A stretch of 16,440 nt of DNA, from contig WJKD01000539.1 of assembly GCA_014729315.1 (NCBI GenBank), positions 1 through 16,440 of the forward strand, read 5' to 3'. The notes beneath the pieces were generated by a model, which saw nothing but the letters and a program-made list of their open reading frames with translations, was not told where the DNA came from and searched no databases. The position numbers and the translations under genes are program-made. Numbering within the stretch: the stretch's first letter is position 1; each line of letters opens with the position of its first letter. This document shows positions 7,252 to 13,416 of this stretch, one piece after another. Source of the stretch: Promethearchaeota archaeon (GTDB lineage: Archaea > Asgardarchaeota > Lokiarchaeia > Sigynarchaeales > SOKP01).

Positions 7252-7268
7252 ACCTTATACAATAAGGT
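7252..7268. promoter_or_regulatory. 17-bp palindrome just upstream of the ArsR-GTPase operon, candidate ArsR operator
   Basis: ACCTTAT-ACA-ATAAGGT is a perfect inverted repeat ending six bases before the ATG at 7275. A TATA-like TAAAATA lies at 7239-7245, so the palindrome would cover the transcription start. That is the usual place for an archaeal repressor site. Binding by the ArsR protein encoded next is inferred. Confidence 0.62.
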
Positions 7269-7274
7269 CAAAAT

Positions 7275-7631
7275 ATGAACGATATACTTGATTATACTGT
7301 CGAGTTTTTGAAGGTGTTAGCAGATCAAACCCGTCTTGAGATAATAGAACTCATTAGAAACAGTGAGAGTGGAATTATTACCTCTAAAAAAATCCAAGAG
7401 GAGTTAAACAAAAGCCAATCGACCATTTCGCAGCATCTAAATAACCTAATTGACGCTAGTTTAATCACTTACGATTTAGACGGGAACACTAAAATATACA
7501 AGATAAATAACGAAATCGTGTCAAAATTATACGAATTACTTGATTTAATCCAAATATTCGTTGTAACCATCAATAAGGATAAATTTCAAACAAGTAAAGA
7601 AAATAATGATGTATTAGACATTCTTTTTTAA
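7275..7631 (+). CDS. ArsR-family winged-helix repressor
   Basis: A 118-residue DNA-binding protein. The family-typical first helix (VLADQTRLEIIELI, residues about 14-27) is followed by the recognition region SQSTISQHLNNLIDASLI (46-63) and a wing (TYDLDGNTKIYKIN). A short helical dimerisation tail completes the protein. It contains no cysteine, so it is not a thiolate metal sensor of the ArsR/SmtB type; another ligand or constitutive binding is likely. It is the first gene of an operon with the small GTPase that begins 25 nt downstream, and the palindrome just before it is the probable autoregulatory operator. Confidence 0.82.
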   Translation: MNDILDYTVEFLKVLADQTRLEIIELIRNSESGIITSKKIQEELNKSQSTISQHLNNLIDASLITYDLDGNTKIYKINNEIVSKLYELLDLIQIFVVTINKDKFQTSKENNDVLDILF

Positions 7632-7656
7632 TCAAATATGAAAAAAAGGGGTTTTC

Positions 7657-8211
7657 GTGTCCAAGCAAGGAAAAAATAACAATTCAATCTCGAAAAAGAT
7701 CTTGATCATGGGGCTTGATAATTCGGGTAAAACTTCGATTACTTTGAGTCTACAAGGAATATCCAATTTACTAAGATATGCTGAATTAAATCCGACAAAA
7801 AATTACAATATCGTGAATTTTGACATCCTTCATTCGAAATTTTCAATCTGGGATTTCGGAGGTCAAAAAGAATATCGAGACAAACATTTTAAAAATTTAG
7901 ACCAATACTTCCCAGAAACGGACAAGATTATCTATGTAATAGATGTACAAGATATTGACCGATATGATATAGCCTTGGACTATTTAGAAATGCTTATTAA
8001 CAAAATGCCCAAAAAATATGCTACTACAATTGAATTATTAGTGTTTATCCATAAATGTGACCCCGATCTAGATAAATTACACCCTGAAATTTCTGATGGA
8101 AAATTAGAGGGATTGATAAATAAGGTAAAAGCAGTGATCCCTTCGGAATTCAATTATAAAATAATGAAAACAACGATCTTTACAACATTTAAAAAAGAAG
8201 AAGTGTATTAA
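7657..8211 (+). CDS. Rag/Arf-like small GTPase
   Basis: Ras-superfamily GTPase, 184 residues from GTG 7657 (a GGGG run just upstream may act as ribosome site). G1 P-loop is GLDNSGKT (19-26), the switch I threonine is in NPTKNYN (Thr47), G3 is WDFGGQ (65-70), and G4 is HKCD (132-135) in place of NKxD. WDxGGQ together with HKxD is typical of the Rag/Gtr and Arf-related lineage, a family that is expanded in Asgard archaea. The Gln70 equivalent of the catalytic glutamine is kept. The C-terminus after a KTTIFTTF segment is short, and there is no lipidation motif or membrane segment. Co-transcription with an ArsR repressor suggests signal-controlled expression; effectors and GAP are unknown. Confidence 0.85.
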   Translation: MSKQGKNNNSISKKILIMGLDNSGKTSITLSLQGISNLLRYAELNPTKNYNIVNFDILHSKFSIWDFGGQKEYRDKHFKNLDQYFPETDKIIYVIDVQDIDRYDIALDYLEMLINKMPKKYATTIELLVFIHKCDPDLDKLHPEISDGKLEGLINKVKAVIPSEFNYKIMKTTIFTTFKKEEVY

Positions 8212-8447
8212 TCGATGTCAATCGCTCTAAATTTACATGCAGTCGTGCATATATGACATTTAATGCATCTATCTTCTCTCTCCTTGATTACCACGCATTT
8301 AGGAACTTGTTCTTTATCAATAACCTTATATATCCCTCTAAAACACGCATCTTCGCAAGAGAAGTATTTACAATGAGCGCATTTCGATATATCAATATGG
8401 TGAAATCTATAACTCTCAATCTCACTTTTATTTTTTATCGTACTCAT
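8208..8447 (-). CDS. small ferredoxin-like 2[4Fe-4S] protein
   Basis: A 79-residue electron carrier candidate. Two cysteine clusters are visible: Cys23, 26, 31, 35 (C-x2-C-x4-C-x3-C) and Cys61, 64, 67, 71 (C-x2-C-x2-C-x3-C). The second is a standard [4Fe-4S] motif. The first has a longer middle spacing, as in some ferredoxin subfamilies that bind altered or less stable clusters. An additional Cys51 lies between them. A basic N-terminus precedes the first cluster. The gene faces the small GTPase, and the two stop codons overlap (8208-8211). There are no membrane segments and no fused domain. The electron partner is unknown. Confidence 0.75.
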   Translation of the reverse strand: MSTIKNKSEIESYRFHHIDISKCAHCKYFSCEDACFRGIYKVIDKEQVPKCVVIKEREDRCIKCHICTTACKFRAIDID

Positions 8448-8545
8448 TTGTTTTAATGTAGGAAGGATAATTATTATGAATTGAGTTTCTAAAAAATAAA
8501 TTTTCTAAAGTTTGAACTAATAAATCTACTAGCTAAATAAAATAA

Positions 8546-8557
8546 AATTTATAAATT
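8546..8557 (+). promoter_or_regulatory. probable promoter for sfsA
   Basis: AATTTATAAATT is a 12-bp palindrome with a strong TATA box core (TTTATAAA, 8548-8555). It lies about 105 nt before the sfsA GTG. A transcript starting near 8580 would carry a leader of about 80 nt. The rest of the 8448-8658 gap shows nothing recognisable. Confidence 0.4.
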
Positions 8558-8658
8558 AAAACGAGCATATGAAAATTCTAGAAATTCTTAAACTGAGTCT
8601 ATTGTCGATAAAAAACATGAACGGTTTCTAATAGCGCCAGTTCCTGCTCGAACATGAA

Positions 8659-9351
8659 GTGAACAAACGGGATGTAGTTATGGTAAAAAGCGATAGTTTT
8701 GAAATTTTTAAGCTACCTAATCTTAAGAAAGGCACTTTCGTTTCTCGACTGAACCGATTTGTTGGCGAGATCAAGTATAACAATGAAGTTGAAATGGCTC
8801 ATATACATGATCCTGGAAGATTAACGGAATTACTCGTGAAGGGAATTGAAGTGCTATTCACACATTCAAGAGGTAAACTTAAATACTACATAAAAGCCGT
8901 TCGAAAGGAAGATGAATGGGTGCTCATCGATTCTGCTCTTCATTCTAGAATTGCTCTAAAAGTTATTAAATTATTAAAAGATTTTTCAGGTGTAAAAAAG
9001 ATCAAAAAGGAAGTTCCATTAGGAAATAGTCGAATTGATTTCTTTTTAGACAAAACACCATTGGAGGTTAAAGGGTGCACATTAGTAAAGAACGAGATTG
9101 CGCTCTTTCCAGACGCACCAACTAAAAGGGGCGCGAGACATGTAAAAGAAATTATAGCGCACGAGGGCATAATACTTTTTTTAATACTTCGGAAAGCTAA
9201 AACTTTTGCTCCGAATTGGGAAACAGATCCAGAATTTTCCAGTCTTTTAAGTAAAGCTAAGAAACAAGGGATAAAAATACTGGCAGTTCAAATAAGATTT
9301 GATGGAAAAACAATATATTACGAAGGCAAAGTTAAAATTTCAAATTTTTAA
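8659..9351 (+). CDS. sfsA: SfsA-family protein
   Basis: Member of the SfsA family, first described as a sugar fermentation stimulation protein in E. coli; it has an OB-like N-terminal part and a PD-(D/E)xK-like nuclease fold. Matching segments: VSRLNRFV (28-35), DPGRLTELL (51-59), RIDFFL (125-130, with Asp127), PLEVKGCTL (134-142, with Glu136 and Lys138) and FPDAPTKRGARHVKE (150-164). All are where the family keeps its conserved residues. Length (230) is normal. GTG at 8659 is used; ATG 8680 (residue 8) is an equally reasonable start and removes a non-conserved N-terminus. The biochemical role in archaea is unknown. A gene for a possible CYTH-like protein follows 41 nt later, so they may share a transcript. 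Confidence 0.85.
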   Translation: MNKRDVVMVKSDSFEIFKLPNLKKGTFVSRLNRFVGEIKYNNEVEMAHIHDPGRLTELLVKGIEVLFTHSRGKLKYYIKAVRKEDEWVLIDSALHSRIALKVIKLLKDFSGVKKIKKEVPLGNSRIDFFLDKTPLEVKGCTLVKNEIALFPDAPTKRGARHVKEIIAHEGIILFLILRKAKTFAPNWETDPEFSSLLSKAKKQGIKILAVQIRFDGKTIYYEGKVKISNF

Positions 9352-9392
9352 CATATATTGAAAATAAGTTTAGAGGGAAAGACAAGAGAATA

Positions 9393-10043
9393 GTGTGGGA
9401 ATGGAGGATATTTTTAGAATTAGATAAAGTCAACGAAAATTTTTTAGACCAGACACTTCGAGATAAATTAAATAGCGCTTTTCTGGAACAGAGAATCGAT
9501 TTTTATTATAACCTTAAAGAAGCTAATTTCGGTTTAAAAGAAAGAGGAAAAATGAATCATAAGGTTTTCCTTCCTAAACTCGAGCTAAAATTATTAATAG
9601 ATAGAGTAGGTTGGGGTGCCGAATTATGGGAGAAATGCGTTAAAATTCAAGTAAAAAAATCAATAAATCCTTTTATAGGACTCTCTCGAGAATTTATAAT
9701 TGAAAACTTAACTCTTGCTTCACGCTCTCTTCATCAAAAATATTCAAAAGATATCCATAGAATTAAAAGATTATTTGAAAATTCTGACATCCGACGCGTT
9801 GAAGTTAAGAAAAAAAGAAGAAAAATTGATATTAAAGATATCCCGAGGGATCCAATAATTTCCAATAAAATAACATTGAGTTTCGAAAAAGCAGAGATTT
9901 CCATATTAAAACAATCTTGGATTACTTACGAAATAGAAAGCAATAATTTGAGTGTGCTAAGAAATTTTCTCGCTAAAAATCAACTTTCACAAAGAGGATT
10001 GGTTATGGGGTACCCGAAATTTATACAGATGATTGCTCCTTAA
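9393..10043 (+). CDS. uncharacterised protein, possibly CYTH-like (triphosphate tunnel fold)
   Basis: I cannot assign a firm family. The 216-residue product begins EWRIFLEL (residues 3-10) and continues with an alternating strand pattern with paired charges: RIDFYY (34-39), FGLKER (46-51) and LPKLELKLL (60-68). It ends with GYPKFIQ, reminiscent of the SYPxF motif near the end of CYTH-domain proteins (triphosphatases and adenylate cyclases of class IV). The classic ExExK opening is not visible, so activity cannot be assumed. The middle is strongly basic (KKKRRKIDIKDIPRDP region). The gene starts at GTG 9393, 41 nt after sfsA; a weak GAGGG lies upstream. No hydrophobic segments. Confidence 0.45.
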   Translation: MWEWRIFLELDKVNENFLDQTLRDKLNSAFLEQRIDFYYNLKEANFGLKERGKMNHKVFLPKLELKLLIDRVGWGAELWEKCVKIQVKKSINPFIGLSREFIIENLTLASRSLHQKYSKDIHRIKRLFENSDIRRVEVKKKRRKIDIKDIPRDPIISNKITLSFEKAEISILKQSWITYEIESNNLSVLRNFLAKNQLSQRGLVMGYPKFIQMIAP

Positions 10044-10200
10044 CTCTAGCAAATATCTCCTGATTTTTCAAGGTAATGAAGGAGGCGATTTCAATTGAAA
10101 TGAGAAGAGATTGTGAATCGGATATCTCGTTATTATAAGAGAGGAGAAAAAAAGAAAATGATGAGAGATAATATATTCAAATAATTAAGAATAATAATGT

Positions 10201-10223
10201 ATAATTAATGTTTTATTAATTAT
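10201..10223. terminator. AT-rich hairpin at the end of cysS
   Basis: ATAATTAAT and ATTAATTAT form 9-bp arms around a 5-nt loop, covering the cysS stop codon. It could serve as an mRNA 3'-end structure. All pairs are A-T and there is no following T run, so terminator function is uncertain. Confidence 0.35.
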
Positions 10224-12145
10224 TTATCTTCAATGTCAATTCCCAGTTTCCGCAACTCTTCCCGTATAAAATCGGAAACATCGTAGATTTTTCGTTTTCT
10301 TAATTCGGTTCTCACATCGGTGATTATCTCCAAGAGTTCGTCGATTAGTTGCCCTCGTTTATCGAAGGAGCCTGCAGTTTCCACATCCAGCTCCTTTTCT
10401 ATCCAAAATTCGCTTAGACTCTCGCAGATATAGTCGCTTATCTTGTATAAGTCCTTTTCCCTTAATTTTTTTCGAATTTGAAGATACACATCAATTAATT
10501 GATTAATGAGTTCTCCCCGCTTATCAAACGAGCCCGCCGCATCCAAGTTTAATTCTGCTTCTTTTATTCCTAATTTAGCAAGTTCTTCGTTAATTATTTC
10601 TATAACATCAGCTTTAGAGCTTTCTTCTAAATTATCTTTGATCTCGTCAAAGTTTTTTATCAAATTAAGAATAATCTGGCCACGATCATCGAAAGATCCG
10701 CCCATACCTAATCCAAGTTCCTTTCTTATAAAATAATTGTTAATTCTTGAGCGAATATCGTCGCTTAAGTCAAAGATTTTACTTTCTCTTAACTTTGATC
10801 GGGTTTCTTTTAATATTCCTACAAGATTCTCAATAAGTTCTCCTCTCTTGTCAAAGGAACCTGCAACTTCTAAGTCTAAAGCTTTTTCTATTTTAGGAAA
10901 GATCCCTAATATTTTTTCGATATCGTCAATAAAGTCAAAAAACTTATCTTTAAAACCTTCCGAGATGGGTTTTTCTTCTTCCAATATTGCTCGATTTATA
11001 TCTCTAAATAAAGACATTATTTCGGCTATAGCTTCGGGAGTGTTAAAATCGTCATTCATCGCATCAAGAACGCCCAGGCGAGCCTCTTCTACCCACTTTA
11101 TCATATCTTTATCGTATTCGCCAATAGGATCGTTTAGAGGTTTAGTTTGATAAATTTTTCGAATAGTATTCATCAATTTTTCGTAATTCTTTTTAGCTTG
11201 AGTGATCGTGTCGAGGTTATAATTTACAGAGCTTCTATAGTGACTAGAAATGAGGAAAAACCTAACTACCATAGGATCTAACTTTTTTACGACGTCTGAG
11301 ACGAGAAAGAAATTACCCAAGCTCTTTGACATTTTTTCGTCGTCAATATTGACAAAACCGTTATGAATGAAGTAATTTGCAAACGATTTTCCCGTGTATG
11401 ATTCTGATTGGGCAATCTCGTTTCGATGATGAGGAAACTTCAAGTCTTGCCCCCCCCCGTGAATATCAATCGTTTCGCCTAAGTATTTCAACGCCATAGC
11501 TGAGCATTCAATGTGCCAGCCCGGTCTACCGTCGCTCCACGGACTTTCCCACGAAGGTTCTCCTTCCTTAGACTTTTTCCACAGCGCAAAATCCTTAGCA
11601 TCTTTTTTATCACCGATGATTATTTCGCTTTCTTCCTCTTCCTCCTCTTCTTCTTCTAATTCGTCCTCGGAAATATTTTGTAATACCGCCTTATATTTAG
11701 GAAAGGTTTTAACTTCGAAATATACGCTGCCATTACTCTCGTAGGCATGATCTTTTTCGATTAAACCTTTTATAATTTTAATCATGTAATCGATGACTTC
11801 TGTTGCTCGAGGATTTTCCGTTTCGGGTTTAACATTCAGAGTTCTCATAATCTCGCGATATTCTTTTATGTAGATTTCGCTCAGCTCCTTATAATCCATA
11901 TTTCTCTCATTCGCTCTTTTGATAATTTTATCGTCGATGTCGGTGTAATTCTTAACGATCTTTAACTCGTAACCCGAGAATTCTAAATATCGTCGAATGA
12001 TATCGAAGGCAAGTGCTGACTTGGCATGCCCTAAATGCGGGCTATCGTAAACTGTAGGACCGCATACATACATTAGAACTTTGTCCGGATTAATAGGCTT
12101 AAATTCTTCTTCTTGGTAAGTTAAACTATTGTAGACTCTAATCAT
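10220..12145 (-). CDS. cysS: cysteinyl-tRNA synthetase with fourfold repeated C-terminal module
   Basis: Class I synthetase that charges tRNA-Cys. The Rossmann fold carries HLGH (residues 37-40) and KMSKS (271-275). The zinc site of family members (Cys28, Cys209, His234, Glu238 in E. coli) is matched by Cys28, Cys214, His239 and Glu243 at the same spacing. A run of glutamates (164-172) forms an acidic insertion before the IIGDKKDAKDFALWK segment. The usual C-terminal helical module occurs four times (from about residue 424 to the end), so the protein is 641 residues instead of about 470. Each unit begins GSFDxRG. The last unit looks most like the normal ending (DVSDFIREELRKLGIDIED). It lies directly downstream of a tRNA-Cys gene on the same strand. 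Confidence 0.95.
   Translation of the reverse strand: MIRVYNSLTYQEEEFKPINPDKVLMYVCGPTVYDSPHLGHAKSALAFDIIRRYLEFSGYELKIVKNYTDIDDKIIKRANERNMDYKELSEIYIKEYREIMRTLNVKPETENPRATEVIDYMIKIIKGLIEKDHAYESNGSVYFEVKTFPKYKAVLQNISEDELEEEEEEEEESEIIIGDKKDAKDFALWKKSKEGEPSWESPWSDGRPGWHIECSAMALKYLGETIDIHGGGQDLKFPHHRNEIAQSESYTGKSFANYFIHNGFVNIDDEKMSKSLGNFFLVSDVVKKLDPMVVRFFLISSHYRSSVNYNLDTITQAKKNYEKLMNTIRKIYQTKPLNDPIGEYDKDMIKWVEEARLGVLDAMNDDFNTPEAIAEIMSLFRDINRAILEEEKPISEGFKDKFFDFIDDIEKILGIFPKIEKALDLEVAGSFDKRGELIENLVGILKETRSKLRESKIFDLSDDIRSRINNYFIRKELGLGMGGSFDDRGQIILNLIKNFDEIKDNLEESSKADVIEIINEELAKLGIKEAELNLDAAGSFDKRGELINQLIDVYLQIRKKLREKDLYKISDYICESLSEFWIEKELDVETAGSFDKRGQLIDELLEIITDVRTELRKRKIYDVSDFIREELRKLGIDIEDK
10223..10876 (-). 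repeat. four tandem copies of the CysRS C-terminal module
   Basis: GSFD starts at residues 429, 483, 538 and 592, with steps of 54, 55 and 54. Each copy runs GSFDxRG(Q/E)LI, a long helix, then a segment like DVSDFIREELRKLGI. Copies 1, 3 and 4 keep GSFDKRG, while copy 2 has GSFDDRG and is the most diverged. The DNA of the copies has drifted, so this is an old duplication, not a recent slippage. Three extra units account for the extra length of the enzyme. Confidence 0.85.
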
Positions 12146-12185
12146 AAGTAAAACTAAATTGGTGGGATAATTCGCAATAATGGTT

Positions 12186-12196
12186 TAATTATATAT
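12186..12196 (-). promoter_or_regulatory. probable TATA box for cysS
   Basis: On the - strand ATATATAATTA lies about 45 nt before the cysS ATG and after the tRNA-Cys gene. It predicts a start about 20 nt upstream of the ATG. The synthetase may therefore be transcribed separately from the tRNA. Confidence 0.45.
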
Positions 12197-12266
12197 TGTT
12201 ATATTCGCTTTAGAAAGACAGTAAGCGTTTTAAGAAAAGCCAGCGGAGGGATTTGCACCCTCGAAT

Positions 12267-12295
12267 CTGCCGATTGTAACAGACATGTTACAATT
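12267..12295 (-). other. tRNA-Cys intron 2 (variable loop, between 44 and 45)
   Basis: The 29-nt intron contains a perfect 8-bp stem ATTGTAAC/GTTACAAT with a 6-nt loop. Exon GCCG pairs with intron CGGC to form a 4-bp central helix, with 3-nt bulges CUA and AGA on either side. Cutting after the second base of each bulge leaves a normal 5-nt variable loop. The outer exon-exon helix is weak, so it is a relaxed bulge-helix-bulge. Confidence 0.75.
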
Positions 12296-12329
12296 AGCGG
12301 CTCTGCAGGCCGTCTCCTTAACTACTCGG

Positions 12330-12360
12330 TTGCGTACACTTATCTGGAACGATAAAGGTT
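12330..12360 (-). other. tRNA-Cys intron 1 (D-stem, between 10 and 11)
   Basis: The 31-nt intron has an inner stem ACCTTTATC/GATAAGTGT (one mismatch) with a 6-nt loop. Exon GCGU pairs with intron ACGC, flanked by 3-nt bulges AUA and AAC. Cutting after the second base of each bulge restores U10-A25, C11-G24 and C12-G23. Without this removal the D-stem cannot form. Confidence 0.75.
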
Positions 12361-12400
12361 ATACGCTGGCGCTGGCTCGATTTGTGTTTTGCGTCTATTG

Positions 12401-12411
12401 TAATTATACTT
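12401..12411 (-). promoter_or_regulatory. probable TATA box for tRNA-Cys
   Basis: On the - strand AGTATAATTA is centred about 36 nt before the first base of the tRNA. It predicts a start a few bases upstream of the acceptor stem and a short 5' leader. The leader repeats GCCAGC next to the real 5' end. Confidence 0.45.
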
Positions 12412-12510
12412 ATTATATCAAAAAGCCTCCATTACTTATATATTTAGATCTAATAAAAGATTGAGTCATTTGGAAACCGACATGATCTATATAATTTTTA
12501 TTTTAAGCAT

Positions 12511-12543
12511 GATTCTGGTGTGAATTCCAATACTAACAGAATC
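12511..12543. repeat. inverted repeat before the hepT gene
   Basis: GATTCTG (12511-12517) and CAGAATC (12537-12543) are perfect 7-bp arms with a 19-nt spacer, 53 nt before the HepT start. It may be an operator or a leader hairpin for the toxin-antitoxin operon. Apart from this and the tRNA promoter, the 12371-12595 gap shows nothing else. Confidence 0.35.
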
Positions 12544-12595
12544 AGAATTAAGCGGGATATAGAAACTTTTTTAAGATTCTTCGTAATTTATATTA

Positions 12596-13039
12596 ATGAT
12601 GCTCGAGGACTCGCGAAAACAGAGATACAAGAAGAAATTAGAAAAATTAGAATCGTACCAGCACTTATTTCGCAAATGGTTTGAATCTTATAAATCCAAC
12701 CAGCTGAATAAAGGCGAAAATTTTGAGAAGATATTTGCGATATACCATTCTATTCAGTTGATCATTGAAGTAATAACCGATATTGTAGGGATGATGGTTA
12801 AGGATTTGTCTCTTATTGTCGAAGATAATTATTCTAATTTTGAAAAATTGCTTAATAGAGAGATTATCTCTTCAGACTTGTTTCAAGGGTTAAAAAATTT
12901 AAATGGACTAAGAAATAGAATCGTACACGATTATAATGGAATAATTGACGAAGTGGTGTGGGATTCCATAGAAGAAAATGAACCGTATATTGAGGAATTT
13001 AAGGAGATGGTGAGAAAGTGGTTGATTCAAAAGGGTTAA
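12596..13039 (+). CDS. hepT: HepT-like HEPN ribonuclease toxin
   Basis: Toxin subunit of a HepT-MntA (type VII) toxin-antitoxin system. The 147-residue all-helical product carries RNRIVHDY at residues 106-113, which fits RX4HXY: Arg106 and His111 are the expected RNase residues, and Tyr113 is the residue that the partner AMPylates to silence the toxin in characterised systems. The N-terminal basic helix (about 7-30) and a mid-protein hydrophobic helix (FEKIFAIYHSIQLIIEVI, about 43-60) match the DUF86/HEPN layout. It starts at ATG 12596; an ATG follows immediately at 12599. The antitoxin gene overlaps its last 22 nt. The motif is intact, so it is likely active. Confidence 0.83.
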   Translation: MMLEDSRKQRYKKKLEKLESYQHLFRKWFESYKSNQLNKGENFEKIFAIYHSIQLIIEVITDIVGMMVKDLSLIVEDNYSNFEKLLNREIISSDLFQGLKNLNGLRNRIVHDYNGIIDEVVWDSIEENEPYIEEFKEMVRKWLIQKG

Positions 13040-13416
13040 GGAGCCTAAATGATATAATTAATCAAATTAAGGAAGACTTCAGTTTTATTAGCGAGAATCC
13101 GAACATCTTGGGTGTCTTTCTTTATGGTTCCACTATATACAGAGCCCATCACCATCGTTCCGATATCGATGTGTGCGTGGTCACAAAATATAAAAAGCTG
13201 GTAAAAGCGTATAATTACATTATGGAAAATCTTAATAGGAACATTCACGAATATGATATTCGTTTTTTTAAGGGGTTGCCCCTTAAAATTCAAGGAGAAA
13301 TAATGGAAAACGGTGTGCTTGTCGTTTCAAAGAACAAATACGAGTTGTACGAATATCTCTTTCCTTATAGGAAGAAATACGAGGATTGGAAATTTAAAAT
13401 AACTTATTGTATGTGA
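13018..13416 (+). CDS. mntA: MntA-like nucleotidyltransferase antitoxin
   Basis: Antitoxin partner of the preceding HepT. The 132-residue protein belongs to the minimal nucleotidyltransferase group. GS (37-38) is followed after exactly ten residues by DID (Asp49, Asp51), which fits the GSX10DXD motif of MntA. A third acidic residue, Asp80, lies in a YDIRFF strand and completes the triad. In known pairs this enzyme transfers AMP from ATP to the HepT tyrosine. GTG at 13018 overlaps the hepT gene by 22 nt, so translation is coupled. The last about 30 residues are aromatic and basic. The 13417-13645 gap after it holds no clear gene. Confidence 0.85.
   Translation: MVDSKGLRSLNDIINQIKEDFSFISENPNILGVFLYGSTIYRAHHHRSDIDVCVVTKYKKLVKAYNYIMENLNRNIHEYDIRFFKGLPLKIQGEIMENGVLVVSKNKYELYEYLFPYRKKYEDWKFKITYCM

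Larger units (their letters stand above)
12238..12370 (-). tRNA. tRNA-Cys(GCA) with two non-canonical introns
   Basis: The acceptor arms GCCAGCG (12364-12370) and CGCTGGC (12239-12245) pair perfectly. Discriminator U73 at 12238 is the known tRNA-Cys identity base. The anticodon GCA is at 12304-12306 in a CTGCAGA loop. A contiguous fold is impossible, but removing two introns gives a clean 72-nt body with U73. Without the introns the D-stem is UCCG/AGGA, with three pairs and a common G-A at 13-22. The anticodon stem has four pairs plus an A-C at its outer end, the variable loop is 5 nt (UAUUC) and the T-stem is GAGGG/CCCUC. The CCA end is not encoded. Two oddities: the D-loop lacks the usual GG pair and the T-loop is UGCAAAU instead of UUCRANY. 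Confidence 0.85.

Noticed and set aside
7638..7679. ATG at 7638 as the GTPase start or an extra ORF
   Set aside because: It is in another frame and ends after 13 codons; the GTPase motifs are in the frame that starts at GTG 7657.
8569..8631. 20-codon ORF downstream of the sfsA promoter
   Set aside because: Short and AT-rich, without supporting motif; more likely part of the sfsA leader.
10223..10876. CRISPR array
   Set aside because: The repeats are protein-coding modules within the cysS reading frame with diverged DNA and no conserved direct repeats and spacers; no CRISPR array or cas gene is seen in the window.
10506..11744. Serine-rich + strand ORFs opposite cysS
   Set aside because: They are reverse-strand shadows of the cysS acidic and lysine-rich codons and have no independent features.
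12267..12295. Long variable arm, making the tRNA a Ser or Leu tRNA
   Set aside because: The anticodon is GCA, U73 is present, and removing the hairpin as an intron leaves a normal 5-nt variable loop, matching a Cys tRNA.
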